A stretch of DNA of 64,000 bases, from assembly GCF_017741935.1 (NCBI RefSeq), contig NZ_JAGHMH010000006.1, positions 1 through 64,000 on the forward strand, read 5' to 3'. Shown here piece after piece: positions 6,579 to 15,546 of the stretch. A program made the translations under genes and the position numbers. Each line of letters opens with the position of its first letter. Within the stretch, counting starts at the first letter, position 1. The notes beneath the pieces are model-generated. The model did no database searches. It saw only the letters and a program-made list of their open reading frames with translations, and was not told the DNA's origin. The stretch comes from Rhizobium sp. 16-449-1b (GTDB lineage Bacteria > Pseudomonadota > Alphaproteobacteria > Rhizobiales > Rhizobiaceae).

Positions 6579-8744
6579 ATGTCCGGCGTGACGGGTAATC
6601 AGGATGTCGATATCGATCTTGCCCAGCTGGTCCGCGGCGTCTGGGCCCGTCGGCTCAAGGTCGTGGCGATCACCTTGCTCGGGGCAGGGGTAGCCTTTGC
6701 CGGCGCCAAGATGATCTCGCCGAAGTATCGCAGCGAGACCCGCATCCTGATCGAGCCGCGCGCCCCGGCCTTCGCCACCGCGCAGGCAACGGATGCGAAC
6801 GCAGGCCAGCTCCTCGACGAACTGAATATCTCCAGCCAGGTCCAGCTCCTGCAGTCCGCCGATCTCATCAAGCAGGTCATCAGCAGCCAGAAGCTCTATG
6901 ATCTTCCGGAGTTCGATGCAGCCGCCAACAGCTCCGCGCTCGGCGACATCCTGATCGCGCTGCATTTGAAGAAGAGCCCGCTTGCCAACCCGCCGGAAGA
7001 GCGCGTCATCGACGCCTTCGTCGAGCGCCTGCAGGTCTATCAGGTTCCCGGCTCCCGCGTCATCGGCATCACCTTCACCTCCAAGGATCCGGCGCTCGCC
7101 GCAACGATCCCGAATGCCATGGCCGCCGCCTATCTCGCCAAGCAGAGCGGCGCCAAGCTCGATTCCAACTCCGAAGCGACGCGCTGGCTGGAACCTGAAA
7201 TAGAAAACCTCCGCACCAAGGTCAGCGACGCCGAGCAGAAGGTCGCCGAATACCGCGCCGCGCACGGCCTTCTGCCGACCAATGGCGGCGGCAATTTCCA
7301 GACGCAGCAGCTGAACGATATCTCCGCCGAACTGACGCGTGTCCGAGGCGAGAAGGCCAACGCCGAGGCGCGCGCGCAGTCGGTTCGCAATGCGCTGTCG
7401 TCTGGCGAGGCATCCGATACGCTGCAGGACATCATGTCGTCGCAGTCGATCCAACGGCTGAAGGGAACGGAATCCGGCCTGCAGTCGCAAATCTCGGACC
7501 TTCAGACGTCGCTCCTCAACAACCATCCGCGCCTGAAGAGCCTTCGCGCTCAGCTTGCCGACATCAAGACGCAGATTCGTCAGGAAACGCAGAAGATCCT
7601 GGCAAGCATCGAAAACGAAGCCAAGGTCGCGACGCTTCGCGAACAGGAGCTTGAGCAGCAGTCCAACAAGGTCAAGGCAAACAGCGCCCAGGCCGGCGAG
7701 GATGAGGTTGGCCTGAACGCGCTCGAGCGCGAAGCCGCCGCCCAGCGTCAGCTGCTCGAAACCTACCTGTCGCGCTTCCGCGAGGCCGCATCGCGCGCCG
7801 ACAAGAATTCCAGCCCGGCCGATGCCCGCATCGTCTCGACCGCCGTTCAGCCGGTCGATCCCTACTTCCCCAAGGTCGTCCCGATCGTTGTCGTCGCAGC
7901 ACTTGCGACCTTCATCATGACCTCGATCGCGATCATGCTAGCCGAGCTTTTCAGCGGCCGCGCGCTAAGGCCGACGTCGAGCGTCGAGGCCGAGGAACGC
8001 ATCGAACGGGAAACGGTCGAAGTTGTCGCAGTTGCTGCGCCGCCGGCACGCGTTCCGGCGTCGAGCATGCTCGGCGTCCAGCACGAAGAGCAGGAAGAAC
8101 AGCAAGACGAAGTCGCCGAAGAGCTCGTCCCGGAGGAGCCTGAGGAAGAGAACGAATTCTCCATCGCTTCCGTCGCGCATTATCTCATCGGCAGCCGCGC
8201 GCCGCTAGCGATTGCAATTTCACCGACCGGTGACAATGGATCGGCCGCGACCGTAGCCTTGGCGCGCACGCTTGCGTCCGCTGGCTCTCGTGTCGTGCTT
8301 GTCGACATGACCGGCTCAGGACACCCGACGGAACTGATGGCGCAGGGCCGTTCGCTGCCTGGGGTCACCGACCTTCTGTGCGGTGAGGCAGCCTTTGGCG
8401 ACACCATCCATGGTGACCACCTCTCCGACGCCCACTTCATTCCGCAGGGTACCAGCGACATGCGTCGCGCCATGCGCGGAGCCGATCGCCTCTCGCTGCT
8501 GCTAGATGCTCTCTCTTCGGCCTATGACTTGGTGCTGGTCGAATCCGGCGCTGCCGATGTGGCCGGCGTCTCCAAGCTCACGCAGAGCAAGACCGTCGAA
8601 ATCATCCTCTCCATGCCTGAGATCGTCGAGGAAGAGTTCGTGGCCGCGATGACCAGCTTCGAAGAGGCGGGCTACGAGCGCGTCGTGCTGATGTCCGGCG
8701 ACAATACGGATGGCAATGCGGCGGTCGCCCAGCAGGCCGCTTAA
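6579..8744 (+). CDS. Wzc-like polysaccharide co-polymerase with degenerate tyrosine-kinase domain (721 aa)
   Basis: This inner-membrane protein would control chain length and couple polymerisation to the outer-membrane exporter. It has an N-terminal Wzz domain with the first membrane helix (~25-46), a periplasmic segment rich in coiled coil (~190-400), a second membrane helix (~431-455), an acidic linker (~480-535, runs of Glu), and a C-terminal nucleotide-binding-like domain. That domain looks inactive. The P-loop position reads SPTGDNGSAAT, with Ser where the catalytic Lys should be. The Walker A' Asp (VVLVDMTG) is partly kept, and there is no C-terminal tyrosine cluster (tail DNTDGNAAVAQQAA). 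The ATG at 6579 has a GGAG site; a TTG at 6525 in frame lacks one. Confidence 0.88.
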   Translation: MSGVTGNQDVDIDLAQLVRGVWARRLKVVAITLLGAGVAFAGAKMISPKYRSETRILIEPRAPAFATAQATDANAGQLLDELNISSQVQLLQSADLIKQVISSQKLYDLPEFDAAANSSALGDILIALHLKKSPLANPPEERVIDAFVERLQVYQVPGSRVIGITFTSKDPALAATIPNAMAAAYLAKQSGAKLDSNSEATRWLEPEIENLRTKVSDAEQKVAEYRAAHGLLPTNGGGNFQTQQLNDISAELTRVRGEKANAEARAQSVRNALSSGEASDTLQDIMSSQSIQRLKGTESGLQSQISDLQTSLLNNHPRLKSLRAQLADIKTQIRQETQKILASIENEAKVATLREQELEQQSNKVKANSAQAGEDEVGLNALEREAAAQRQLLETYLSRFREAASRADKNSSPADARIVSTAVQPVDPYFPKVVPIVVVAALATFIMTSIAIMLAELFSGRALRPTSSVEAEERIERETVEVVAVAAPPARVPASSMLGVQHEEQEEQQDEVAEELVPEEPEEENEFSIASVAHYLIGSRAPLAIAISPTGDNGSAATVALARTLASAGSRVVLVDMTGSGHPTELMAQGRSLPGVTDLLCGEAAFGDTIHGDHLSDAHFIPQGTSDMRRAMRGADRLSLLLDALSSAYDLVLVESGAADVAGVSKLTQSKTVEIILSMPEIVEEEFVAAMTSFEEAGYERVVLMSGDNTDGNAAVAQQAA

Positions 8745-9989
8745 TCAGACGCCGGCGAAACGACGCAGGCGCTGGGCGGCGCGATAGAGCCGCTGCTGCG
8801 ATTTGACGTACGCCTTGGCTCGGGTAACGAGCCGGTGCGTCGCGCCGGCTACCATGCCGCGAGCGGTGAGGGGCAGCACCACATCGTAATGATCCGTCTC
8901 GACAGGCGCCCAGGAGCGCTTGTAGCCCTGATCGCCCAGGCCGAAATCGAACATGCCGACGCCCTTGCCGTGCAGGCCCGATATCATCTGCCAGAACAGA
9001 AATTCGCCAGGGCTCGCCTCGGCGCCGATGCTCTCGTCGATCGCGCTGAACTGGCAAATCACATGATCACCCTTGCGCGAGATGCCGGCGACGGCCGCCA
9101 CGTGACCGGCATGCTCGCCTTTCAGCTGGATCGCATGCATTTCGAGACCTGACAGTTCGTTCTTGGCGTCGCGGATATCGATAGCGCCATGAAGAAAGGC
9201 CTTCGTCGCGGCATCAGCGAAGACATCGGGTAGTCCCATCGCCTTGAAGCGTTCGCTTTTCAGCCGGAAGAACTGGTCGAGAAGCGCGTGCTGGCTCTTG
9301 GCATCCGTGCCATGGACATAGTCGAAGCCGCCGAGTTCCTCCAGCCGCTTCGATTGCACCCGGAACTTCTTCCGCCGGCTCTTGGCATTCAACTGCTTCA
9401 GCGTCGCTTCCATCGTGTCGAACAGCGGCAGCTGGTAGGCGTGGTTCTGATTCTGCACCATCGGCAGCAGCGCCAGGGGACTGCTGCGGCCCCGCCATGT
9501 CAGGGGAATGTTCTGCAGGAGCAGGAGATCGGCCTTCCCCTTGAGCGCGCCGGAGATACGCGTCGCAAGGTCATGCGCATCGAGCGTCTCGGAGGAATCC
9601 GCGAAATCGGCGGCAAACAGGCCCGTATTGATATTGCTGTGGTCGGCGCCGATGAACTTCGCGACACGCACGCCGCGCGAGCGGACGACCTCGACGGGGA
9701 GGATGAAGACAGTTCGCGCCCCAGACCGGCCGCGGATGACGGCGGCCGGATTGCCGTAGGCTTTCACCCAGGACGCGCACCAGTCATAACCCTGGTGCAG
9801 GGAATTCAGGTTGTCACGCTCGAGCGCACGCCATTCTGGCTCGATCGCCGCGATGGAATCGACAATGTCGATCTCGATCTTATCGAAAGACAGCCGTGCA
9901 TTGATGTCCCTGAGCTTCGCCAATCCGGCATCGGCGTCTGCGGCGATGTCACGCGGCGCGGATTCCAATGGAAGCTTCTGCGTTTGCAC
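8745..9989 (-). CDS. CelD/BcsL-type GNAT acyltransferase
   Basis: This 414-residue protein has a C-terminal FemAB/GNAT-like acyltransferase fold of the Acetyltransf_6 type (GEHAGHVAAVAGISRKGDHVICQFSAIDE... then EFLFWQMISGLHGKGVGMFDFGLGDQGYKRSW). The D-F-G-x-G-x-x-x-Y-K signature is typical of CelD/BcsL proteins found in cellulose and exopolysaccharide loci, so acylation of the polysaccharide or of a lipid-linked intermediate is likely. Its 3' end abuts that of the Wzc-like gene (convergent). The start is uncertain. GTG at 9989 has a GGAG site and begins a sensible N-terminus. An in-frame ATG at 10040 also has an AAGGA site but adds an Arg/Cys-rich leader. Confidence 0.8.
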   Translation of the reverse strand: MQTQKLPLESAPRDIAADADAGLAKLRDINARLSFDKIEIDIVDSIAAIEPEWRALERDNLNSLHQGYDWCASWVKAYGNPAAVIRGRSGARTVFILPVEVVRSRGVRVAKFIGADHSNINTGLFAADFADSSETLDAHDLATRISGALKGKADLLLLQNIPLTWRGRSSPLALLPMVQNQNHAYQLPLFDTMEATLKQLNAKSRRKKFRVQSKRLEELGGFDYVHGTDAKSQHALLDQFFRLKSERFKAMGLPDVFADAATKAFLHGAIDIRDAKNELSGLEMHAIQLKGEHAGHVAAVAGISRKGDHVICQFSAIDESIGAEASPGEFLFWQMISGLHGKGVGMFDFGLGDQGYKRSWAPVETDHYDVVLPLTARGMVAGATHRLVTRAKAYVKSQQRLYRAAQRLRRFAGV

Positions 9990-10106
9990 GGGCGTTCTCC
10001 GGGACAAGATACTGCCCGGGAAAATAGCGCGGCAGCGCATCCATTTCCTTTACGCGCGCCGAGCCGACGGCTTTTCCGTCAATCACGGTTAGTCCGCGAT
10101 TAATGC

Positions 10107-10316
10107 CTATTGCTGCTTCGGTCCGGCCATCCACTTGATGATGACCATCGCCGGCAACACCCAGAGCAGTCCCGTCAGCGAGAAATAGAGCAGGTGGCCC
10201 CACCAAGGCGCATTGCCGAGCGTCGCAACCGCGATCGTATTCGCAACCAGCGCATAGACCAGAACGAGGACGACGATGAGGATGGTGCCGATGAACTTGC
10301 GAAGGCGGACAGGCAT
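10107..10316 (-). CDS. DUF2842 family small membrane protein (69 aa)
   Basis: Two transmembrane helices are visible (~residues 7-29, FIGTILIVVLVLVYALVANTIA, and ~38-60, LLYFSLTGLLWVLPAMVIIKWM). The MPVRLRKF start, a GHLLYFSLTGLLWVLP core and a short charged tail match the alphaproteobacterial DUF2842 family, whose function is unknown. I chose the ATG at 10316 over one at 10364 because homologues of this family begin with a basic RKF-like stretch. It is divergent from ctaA, so the 120 bases between them hold both promoters. A link to respiratory-chain assembly is suggested only by position. Confidence 0.8.
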   Translation of the reverse strand: MPVRLRKFIGTILIVVLVLVYALVANTIAVATLGNAPWWGHLLYFSLTGLLWVLPAMVIIKWMAGPKQQ

Positions 10317-10436
10317 CTGGTGAATTCCGGTATGGGATGTGCAGGCAGGCCACCGCGACGGCATGCCGCAAATGTTCGGACTTGTTTTGCATCAGTGGCT
10401 AAGGCAAATCAACTGTCGGAACGAAGGAGTCCGTCC

Positions 10437-11540
10437 ATGGCCGTCGCTGATCTCACGACTGAACAGGAAATTCTGCGCCAGGTGCGCAAGCAGGATGATA
10501 ATCGCAAGGCCATACGAATTTGGCTCGGCATCGTCCTTCTCGCGCTGTTCTGTCTGGTGATTGTGGGCGGCGCGACGCGCCTGACCAATTCCGGCCTGTC
10601 GATCACCGAGTGGAAGCCGATCCACGGCGTTATCCCGCCGCTGAACGCCACGGAATGGGAAGAGGAATTCAAGCTCTACCAGCGCATTCCCGAATTCCAG
10701 CAGATCAACAGCGACATGACCGTTGATGAGTTCAAGGGCATCTTCTGGTGGGAATGGGCGCACCGCCTGATTGCCCGCGGTATCGGCGTGATCTTCGCGC
10801 TGCCGCTGCTCTACTTCTGGGCAACCGGCAGGATCGAGCGGCGCCTGCGCTGGCCTCTCGTCGGCATTCTGGCGCTCGGCGGCTTCCAGGGCGCCATCGG
10901 CTGGTGGATGGTCTCGTCGGGACTGACCGCGCGCACCGATGTCAGCCAGTATCGCCTGGCGACACACCTCATCACCGCATGTCTGATTTTCGCATCCTGC
11001 ATGTGGATCATGCGTGCGCTCTCGCCGCATTCCGAAGACACGGCGCCGACCAAGAGCGCGCGTGTTTGGGCCTGCGTGATCGCCGCGCTGACCCTGTTCC
11101 AGATCTATCTCGGCGCGCTGGTCGCGGGTCTCGATGCGGGCTTCACATACAACACATGGCCGCTGATGGACGGCGCCATCGTGCCGTCCGATCTCCTGAT
11201 CCAGCAGCCCGCCTGGATCAACTTCTTCGAAAACCCGAAAACAGTACAGTTCATCCACCGCATAGGCGCCTACACGCTGTTTGCCGTGACGCTAATCAAC
11301 ATGATCATGCTGCTGCGCGCAGCACCGGCAACGACACACGCACGCCGCGCCGTCGTCATGTTCGCCCTCGTCACCATCCAGGCCTCGATTGGCATCGCCA
11401 CCTTGCTGCTCGAAGTCCCGCTCCACTGGGGCCTGCTGCACCAGGGCGGCGCACTCGTCGTCTTCGGCTTCGCGATCGCCAACTGGCGCGGCTTCTACGG
11501 CGAATACCCGCACGCGACGGTTATTTCCGAACGCGATTGA
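10437..11540 (+). CDS. ctaA: Haem A synthase (CtaA/COX15 type 2)
   Basis: It oxidises haem O to haem A in the inner membrane for aa3-type cytochrome c oxidase. The 367-residue protein has eight predicted membrane helices in two four-helix halves. The four haem-binding histidines of the family are visible: H109 (WEWAHR), H177 (LATHLI), H274 (FIHRIG) and H335 (LLHQGG). The ATG at 10437 has an AAGGAG site 8 bases upstream. The extracytoplasmic loop (~60-100) lacks the cysteine pair of Bacillus CtaA, as expected for the proteobacterial/mitochondrial type. It stands alone here, apart from ctaB or oxidase genes. Confidence 0.95.
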   Translation: MAVADLTTEQEILRQVRKQDDNRKAIRIWLGIVLLALFCLVIVGGATRLTNSGLSITEWKPIHGVIPPLNATEWEEEFKLYQRIPEFQQINSDMTVDEFKGIFWWEWAHRLIARGIGVIFALPLLYFWATGRIERRLRWPLVGILALGGFQGAIGWWMVSSGLTARTDVSQYRLATHLITACLIFASCMWIMRALSPHSEDTAPTKSARVWACVIAALTLFQIYLGALVAGLDAGFTYNTWPLMDGAIVPSDLLIQQPAWINFFENPKTVQFIHRIGAYTLFAVTLINMIMLLRAAPATTHARRAVVMFALVTIQASIGIATLLLEVPLHWGLLHQGGALVVFGFAIANWRGFYGEYPHATVISERD

Positions 11541-11626
11541 TTTGGCGCCACTATCGGCGCGAATGCGCGGGTCATGACTAGCCTTGCGCTTCAATAGCGC
11601 CTTACAGCAATCATCAAGTTTGCCTC

Positions 11627-11664
11627 AGCGAGATCTGGCCGGAAGCCGATCTCGCTGTTTGCTT
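11627..11664 (+). terminator. Probable ctaA terminator
   Basis: AGCGAGATC (11627-11635) pairs with GATCTCGCT (11648-11656), with inner GGC/GCC pairs extending the stem. It is followed by GTTTGCTT, a weak U-rich tail. It lies 86 bases past the ctaA stop. Confidence 0.5.
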
Positions 11665-11932
11665 ATCTGCCTATCGCTAAACCGTTGCAGCTTCCGGCTG
11701 GGACAAGTTTCCCGCTCATGACAGCCGGAGGCGCCGGTGTGCATAGCCGAGCTAACGTGAGCGATGGTTGATGGCAGGGCAGGGATGAGGCTCCGCCGCG
11801 TGTGGAAAGCGCTCAGGCATCCGGAGGGCGGATATAGCGCGCCCTGTTTACCGTGGCGGCAAGACTGACATCCAGTCCCCGCCACCGGGCAACCGATACG
11901 TCCAATATCGAACAACACATAACCCCTGAACG

Positions 11933-11965
11933 AAAAAATCCGGCTGCGTCGCCACAGCCGGATTT
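11933..11965 (-). terminator. Intrinsic terminator of rne
   Basis: Read on the minus strand, AAATCCGGCTG, an 8-base loop and CAGCCGGATTTTTT form an 11-bp stem with a run of T directly after it. It begins 27 bases past the rne stop. Confidence 0.85.
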
Positions 11966-11991
11966 CAATTATTTACGTCCGAAAATCAGTC

Positions 11992-14889
11992 TCAGAAAAA
12001 ACCGCGGCGCTGCCACCAGCCAGCCTTCTTCGGCTTGCCGTCGCTATCAGTCGCTTCCGTGGTTGAAGACTTGACGGTCGGTTCGGAGGAGGCAACGTTT
12101 GCGCCGCGATTGGCGCGAACGGGCTTTGCTTCCTCTTCAGCGGGCGCTGCCAGATCGGCGGATGCTTCAGCGACTTCCGGCTCGGCGGCAGGTGCTGCTT
12201 CGGCAACCGGAGCTGCTTCAGCGGCAGGTGCCACTTCTGCTTCCACGACAGGCTCTTCGACTGGCGAGGCCTTGCGGCTACGACGAGCGCGCTTCGGCTT
12301 CACGTCTTCCGTTACCGTGGCGCCGGCTTCGACGGCGGCCATGGCCGAGGACGCTTCGACAGCTTCTGCTGCTGCGGCTTCGACGACAACGTCTACCGGC
12401 GCGCTGTCTTCGGTTGCGACTGCGGCTTCGTCCGTGGTCTCAACTGCTTCTGCGCTTGCGGCAACATCGCCATCAGCTTCGGCAACATCGTCGCCCTCAG
12501 CGCCTTCGGCACCTTCCTCGCGGTTGCGGCGACCGCCGCGCTTGCCGCGACGGCGGCGCTTGCGGCGCTGCGCGTCATCGCCTTCGGCACGTTCTTCGGA
12601 GCCGGCAGCGGACGTGGTTTCGGCGTCGTCGCCTTCCTCGTCACCACCATCCTCGTCGCCAGCCTGTTCGGCACCGTTCTCGTCGGATGCCTGCTGCTCG
12701 CCATTGCCATTACGGCCGCGACGACGACGGCGGCGCTTGCGCTTGCGTCCGTCACCTTCGCCCTCAGCACGGGCAGCAGCGGCCGGACGTTCCGACGCCT
12801 GCTTTTCTTCCAGTTCTTCGTCTTCTTCCTCGTCAATCTCGATAACGACGTCATCATCGTCGTCTTCGGGGATCGCCGCGAAGTTGAAGAGGGTTTCGAT
12901 CTTGACCGGGTTCTCGACGGCTTCGCCGCGATCGATCGCGAAGTGCTGCGCGCCAACCGCGCCATCGGCATCGATGATGATGGCGACGCCGAAGCGGGCT
13001 TCGTAGTCAACGATCGTCTGACGCTTGTGGTTGAGGATATAAAGAGCGATCTCCGGCGTCGTGCGAACCGTGATGTCGTGGGTCGTGTTCTTGAGCAGAT
13101 ATTCTTCGATACCGCGCAGCACGTGCAGGGCAACGGAAGACTGCGAGCGAACGTGACCGGTGCCGCCGCAATGCGAGCAGACCTGGGTCGTCGATTCCAG
13201 AACCGATGCGCGAATGCGCTGGCGCGACATTTCGAGCAGGCCGAAGTGCGAGATGCGGCCGACCTGGATGCGGGCGCGATCGTTCTTCAAGCAATCCTTC
13301 AGCTTCTTCTCGACAGCGCGGTTGTTGCGCTTTTCTTCCATGTCGATGAAGTCGATGACGACAAGGCCGGCCAGGTCGCGCAGGCGCAGCTGACGAGCCA
13401 CTTCGTCGGCGGCCTCGAGGTTGGTCTGCAGTGCCGTGTCTTCGATCGAGTGCTCGCGGGTCGAACGACCGGAGTTGACGTCGATCGAAACCAGCGCTTC
13501 CGTCTGGTTGATGATCAGGTAGCCACCCGACTTCAGCGTCACCTGCGGCTGCAGCATCCGGTCGAGCTGGGCTTCGATGCCGGAGCGCGAGTAGATCGGG
13601 TGAATGTCGCGGTAAGGCTGGACCACCTTGGCGTGGCTCGGCATCAGCATCTTCATGAAGTCTTTCGCTTCACGATAGCCTTCTTCGCCGGAGACGATGA
13701 TCTCGCCGATATCCTTGTTGTAGAGGTCGCGGATCGAACGCTTGATCAGCGAGCCTTCCTCGTAGACGAGGCAAGGCGCGGTCGATGCGAGCGTCAGCGT
13801 ACGGACGTTTTCCCAAAGACGCATCAGGTATTCGAAGTCGCGCTTGACCTCGACCTTGGTGCGGTTGGCGCCGGCGGTACGCAGGATCACGCCCATGCCC
13901 TGCGGCACTTCGAGCATCTTGGCAATTTCCTTCAGGCGCTTGCGGTCCTGAGGGCTGGTGATCTTGCGGGAGATGCCACCGCCACGGGCGGTGTTCGGCA
14001 TCAGAACCGAATAACGGCCGGCAAGCGACAGATAGGTGGTGAGGGCGGCGCCCTTGTTGCCACGTTCTTCCTTGGCGACCTGAACGAGCAGGATCTGGCG
14101 ACGCTTGATGACTTCCTGGATGCGGTACTGCTTGCGCGGCTTGCGCTGCACGCGATCGGGAACCTCTTCCATGGCGTCTTCGGCGCCGACGTTCTCGATC
14201 ACTTCTTCTTCGTGATCATGATCGTCGTCGTCCTCGTCGTCACTGCGGCGGCGCGCATCGACGTCTTCGGAAATCGTGTCGGTCTCGACCATGGCGGCCA
14301 TCTCGCCGCCGGTGGAACCTTCGTCGTCGGACGATGCCGCGGCATCGGCTTCAACCGTCGCTTCGTCGGCGGCGGGAACGACCTTCTTGCGGCTCCGGCG
14401 GGGCTTGGCTGCCTTCTTTGCAGGCGCTTCCTCGACGGCTTCGACAACCTCTGCAGCTTCGACGGTCTCTACGACCTCTACAGCAGCTTCAACTGGCGCA
14501 TCAGGCTCGTCCTTGGCAACGATGCCGACATCGGGTTGTTCCTGGGTCGCAGGGTCGATCCGTGCCGTATCAACATGCTCGACGTCGTCGTCGCGGCGAT
14601 GCTCTTCGGCTTCGGCGCGCAACAGGGCCTGACGGTCGGCAAGCGGGATCTGGTAGTAATCGGGATGGATTTCGGCGAAGGCCAGGAAGCCGTGCCGGTT
14701 GCCGCCGTAATCGACGAAAGCAGCCTGCAGCGAAGGCTCGACCCTCGTTACCTTTGCGAGGTAGATGTTGCCGCGAATTTGCTTCTTGTGTTCCGACTCG
14801 AAGTCAAATTCTTCTATGCGGTTTCCGCGAACGACAACGACGCGCGTCTCTTCCTCGTGAGACGCGTCGATAAGCATTTTGTCTGCCAT
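11992..14889 (-). CDS. rne: Ribonuclease E
   Basis: This is the endoribonuclease that starts most mRNA decay and processes rRNA and tRNA, and it scaffolds the degradosome (965 aa). The S1 domain begins at ~37 (QIRGNIYLAKVTRV) but is interrupted at ~95-250 by a highly acidic insert with a short basic patch (PRRSRKK), as known for alphaproteobacterial RNase E. S1 resumes at QYRIQEVIKRRQILLVQ. The catalytic Asp pair is D470 (VSIDVNSGR) and D513 (VVIDFIDMEEKRNN). The zinc-link CSHC is C571/C574. The tail (~690-965) is disordered, with arginine-rich RNA-binding runs at ~715-727 and ~775-790, then Ala/Glu-rich repeats and a conserved-looking GWWQRRGFF end. It is divergent from the amidase gene. Confidence 0.96.
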   Translation of the reverse strand: MADKMLIDASHEEETRVVVVRGNRIEEFDFESEHKKQIRGNIYLAKVTRVEPSLQAAFVDYGGNRHGFLAFAEIHPDYYQIPLADRQALLRAEAEEHRRDDDVEHVDTARIDPATQEQPDVGIVAKDEPDAPVEAAVEVVETVEAAEVVEAVEEAPAKKAAKPRRSRKKVVPAADEATVEADAAASSDDEGSTGGEMAAMVETDTISEDVDARRRSDDEDDDDHDHEEEVIENVGAEDAMEEVPDRVQRKPRKQYRIQEVIKRRQILLVQVAKEERGNKGAALTTYLSLAGRYSVLMPNTARGGGISRKITSPQDRKRLKEIAKMLEVPQGMGVILRTAGANRTKVEVKRDFEYLMRLWENVRTLTLASTAPCLVYEEGSLIKRSIRDLYNKDIGEIIVSGEEGYREAKDFMKMLMPSHAKVVQPYRDIHPIYSRSGIEAQLDRMLQPQVTLKSGGYLIINQTEALVSIDVNSGRSTREHSIEDTALQTNLEAADEVARQLRLRDLAGLVVIDFIDMEEKRNNRAVEKKLKDCLKNDRARIQVGRISHFGLLEMSRQRIRASVLESTTQVCSHCGGTGHVRSQSSVALHVLRGIEEYLLKNTTHDITVRTTPEIALYILNHKRQTIVDYEARFGVAIIIDADGAVGAQHFAIDRGEAVENPVKIETLFNFAAIPEDDDDDVVIEIDEEEDEELEEKQASERPAAAARAEGEGDGRKRKRRRRRRGRNGNGEQQASDENGAEQAGDEDGGDEEGDDAETTSAAGSEERAEGDDAQRRKRRRRGKRGGRRNREEGAEGAEGDDVAEADGDVAASAEAVETTDEAAVATEDSAPVDVVVEAAAAEAVEASSAMAAVEAGATVTEDVKPKRARRSRKASPVEEPVVEAEVAPAAEAAPVAEAAPAAEPEVAEASADLAAPAEEEAKPVRANRGANVASSEPTVKSSTTEATDSDGKPKKAGWWQRRGFF

Positions 14890-15546
14890 GTAAGCTGAGC
14901 TCCTCGGCGCGGTCGATCGTCGGCAGTCTCCGCAGTCGATAAGACAAGGGGAGTGCGGACCGTCATAGCAGCGCCGGATAGTGAAAGTCGCGATTGGTTC
15001 GGTGTGGAAGGCAGCAGCCAGACAGCAGCGGGGAAACTCTTCTCCCGGGGTCTGTAGACTTTAGATAAAACCTGCTGCGACACCATAAAAGACCAAGCGA
15101 GATCGACAAAACAAAGACCTTATTCAGGCCCGATGAGTTTGCTCTCTCTTTAAAGAGCGGTTGGTGGCAATCCACCGATGAAGTTTCCGCATACTCCGGA
15201 AAAATCAGGATCCATTGTCGAGTGGAAGCATGTAAGACGGCGGACGATTGCCGGTTGTGGCGCCAGGTCCTTTGCGGTTGGCTGCCTTGTCGGCGACTCT
15301 ATCCCGTCAGTGCTTCTACCCTAAAATTGCTTGTATGTTTTCTCCGTCACAATAGCAAGGGAAAAGCCAAATGTGCCATAATATTGATGGATTTGCAGCA
15401 TCATAAAAAATAGCGGTGGACGAGGTGATTCCGGCGCGGCGACAGTGACAATTGTTCTCGGTCGCAATCGCGTGTATCGCGGGATCCGGCATTGATGACA
15501 ATTGGGGCATGACAGTCGGTTGTATAGCGAGACGCGGCGCGCAACG
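14890..15546. other. Long divergent intergenic region between rne and the amidase gene
   Basis: About 650 bases hold the promoters of rne (minus) and of the amidase gene (plus), with no convincing gene. E. coli rne has a long 5' leader through which RNase E controls its own mRNA. A leader of several hundred bases is therefore likely on the minus strand, but I cannot define its structure. A CTCTTTAAAGAG palindrome lies at about 15147-15158. The part 15300-15420 is AT-rich. Confidence 0.5.

Larger units (their letters stand above)
11541..11991. other. Intergenic region between convergent ctaA and rne
   Basis: About 450 bases without a supportable gene. Both flanking genes end here, so terminators rather than promoters are expected: one follows ctaA (11627-11664) and one follows rne (11933-11965). 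The middle part (11700-11880) has mixed composition and stem-forming GC-rich patches. I could not match it to a known RNA family. Confidence 0.45.

Noticed and set aside
9949..10106. Small minus-strand frame ending at 9949 (tail NARANAEASIGIRAA)
   Set aside because: It overlaps the start of the acyltransferase gene in another frame and continues into the DUF2842 coding region; no convincing independent start.
11700..11880. Possible riboswitch or small RNA between ctaA and rne
   Set aside because: GC-rich stems can be drawn, but they match no known family I could recognise and both neighbours end here.
12943..14898. A 651-codon open frame on the plus strand opposite rne
   Set aside because: It is the mirror of the GC-biased rne coding frame; rne has clear catalytic motifs and this frame has none.
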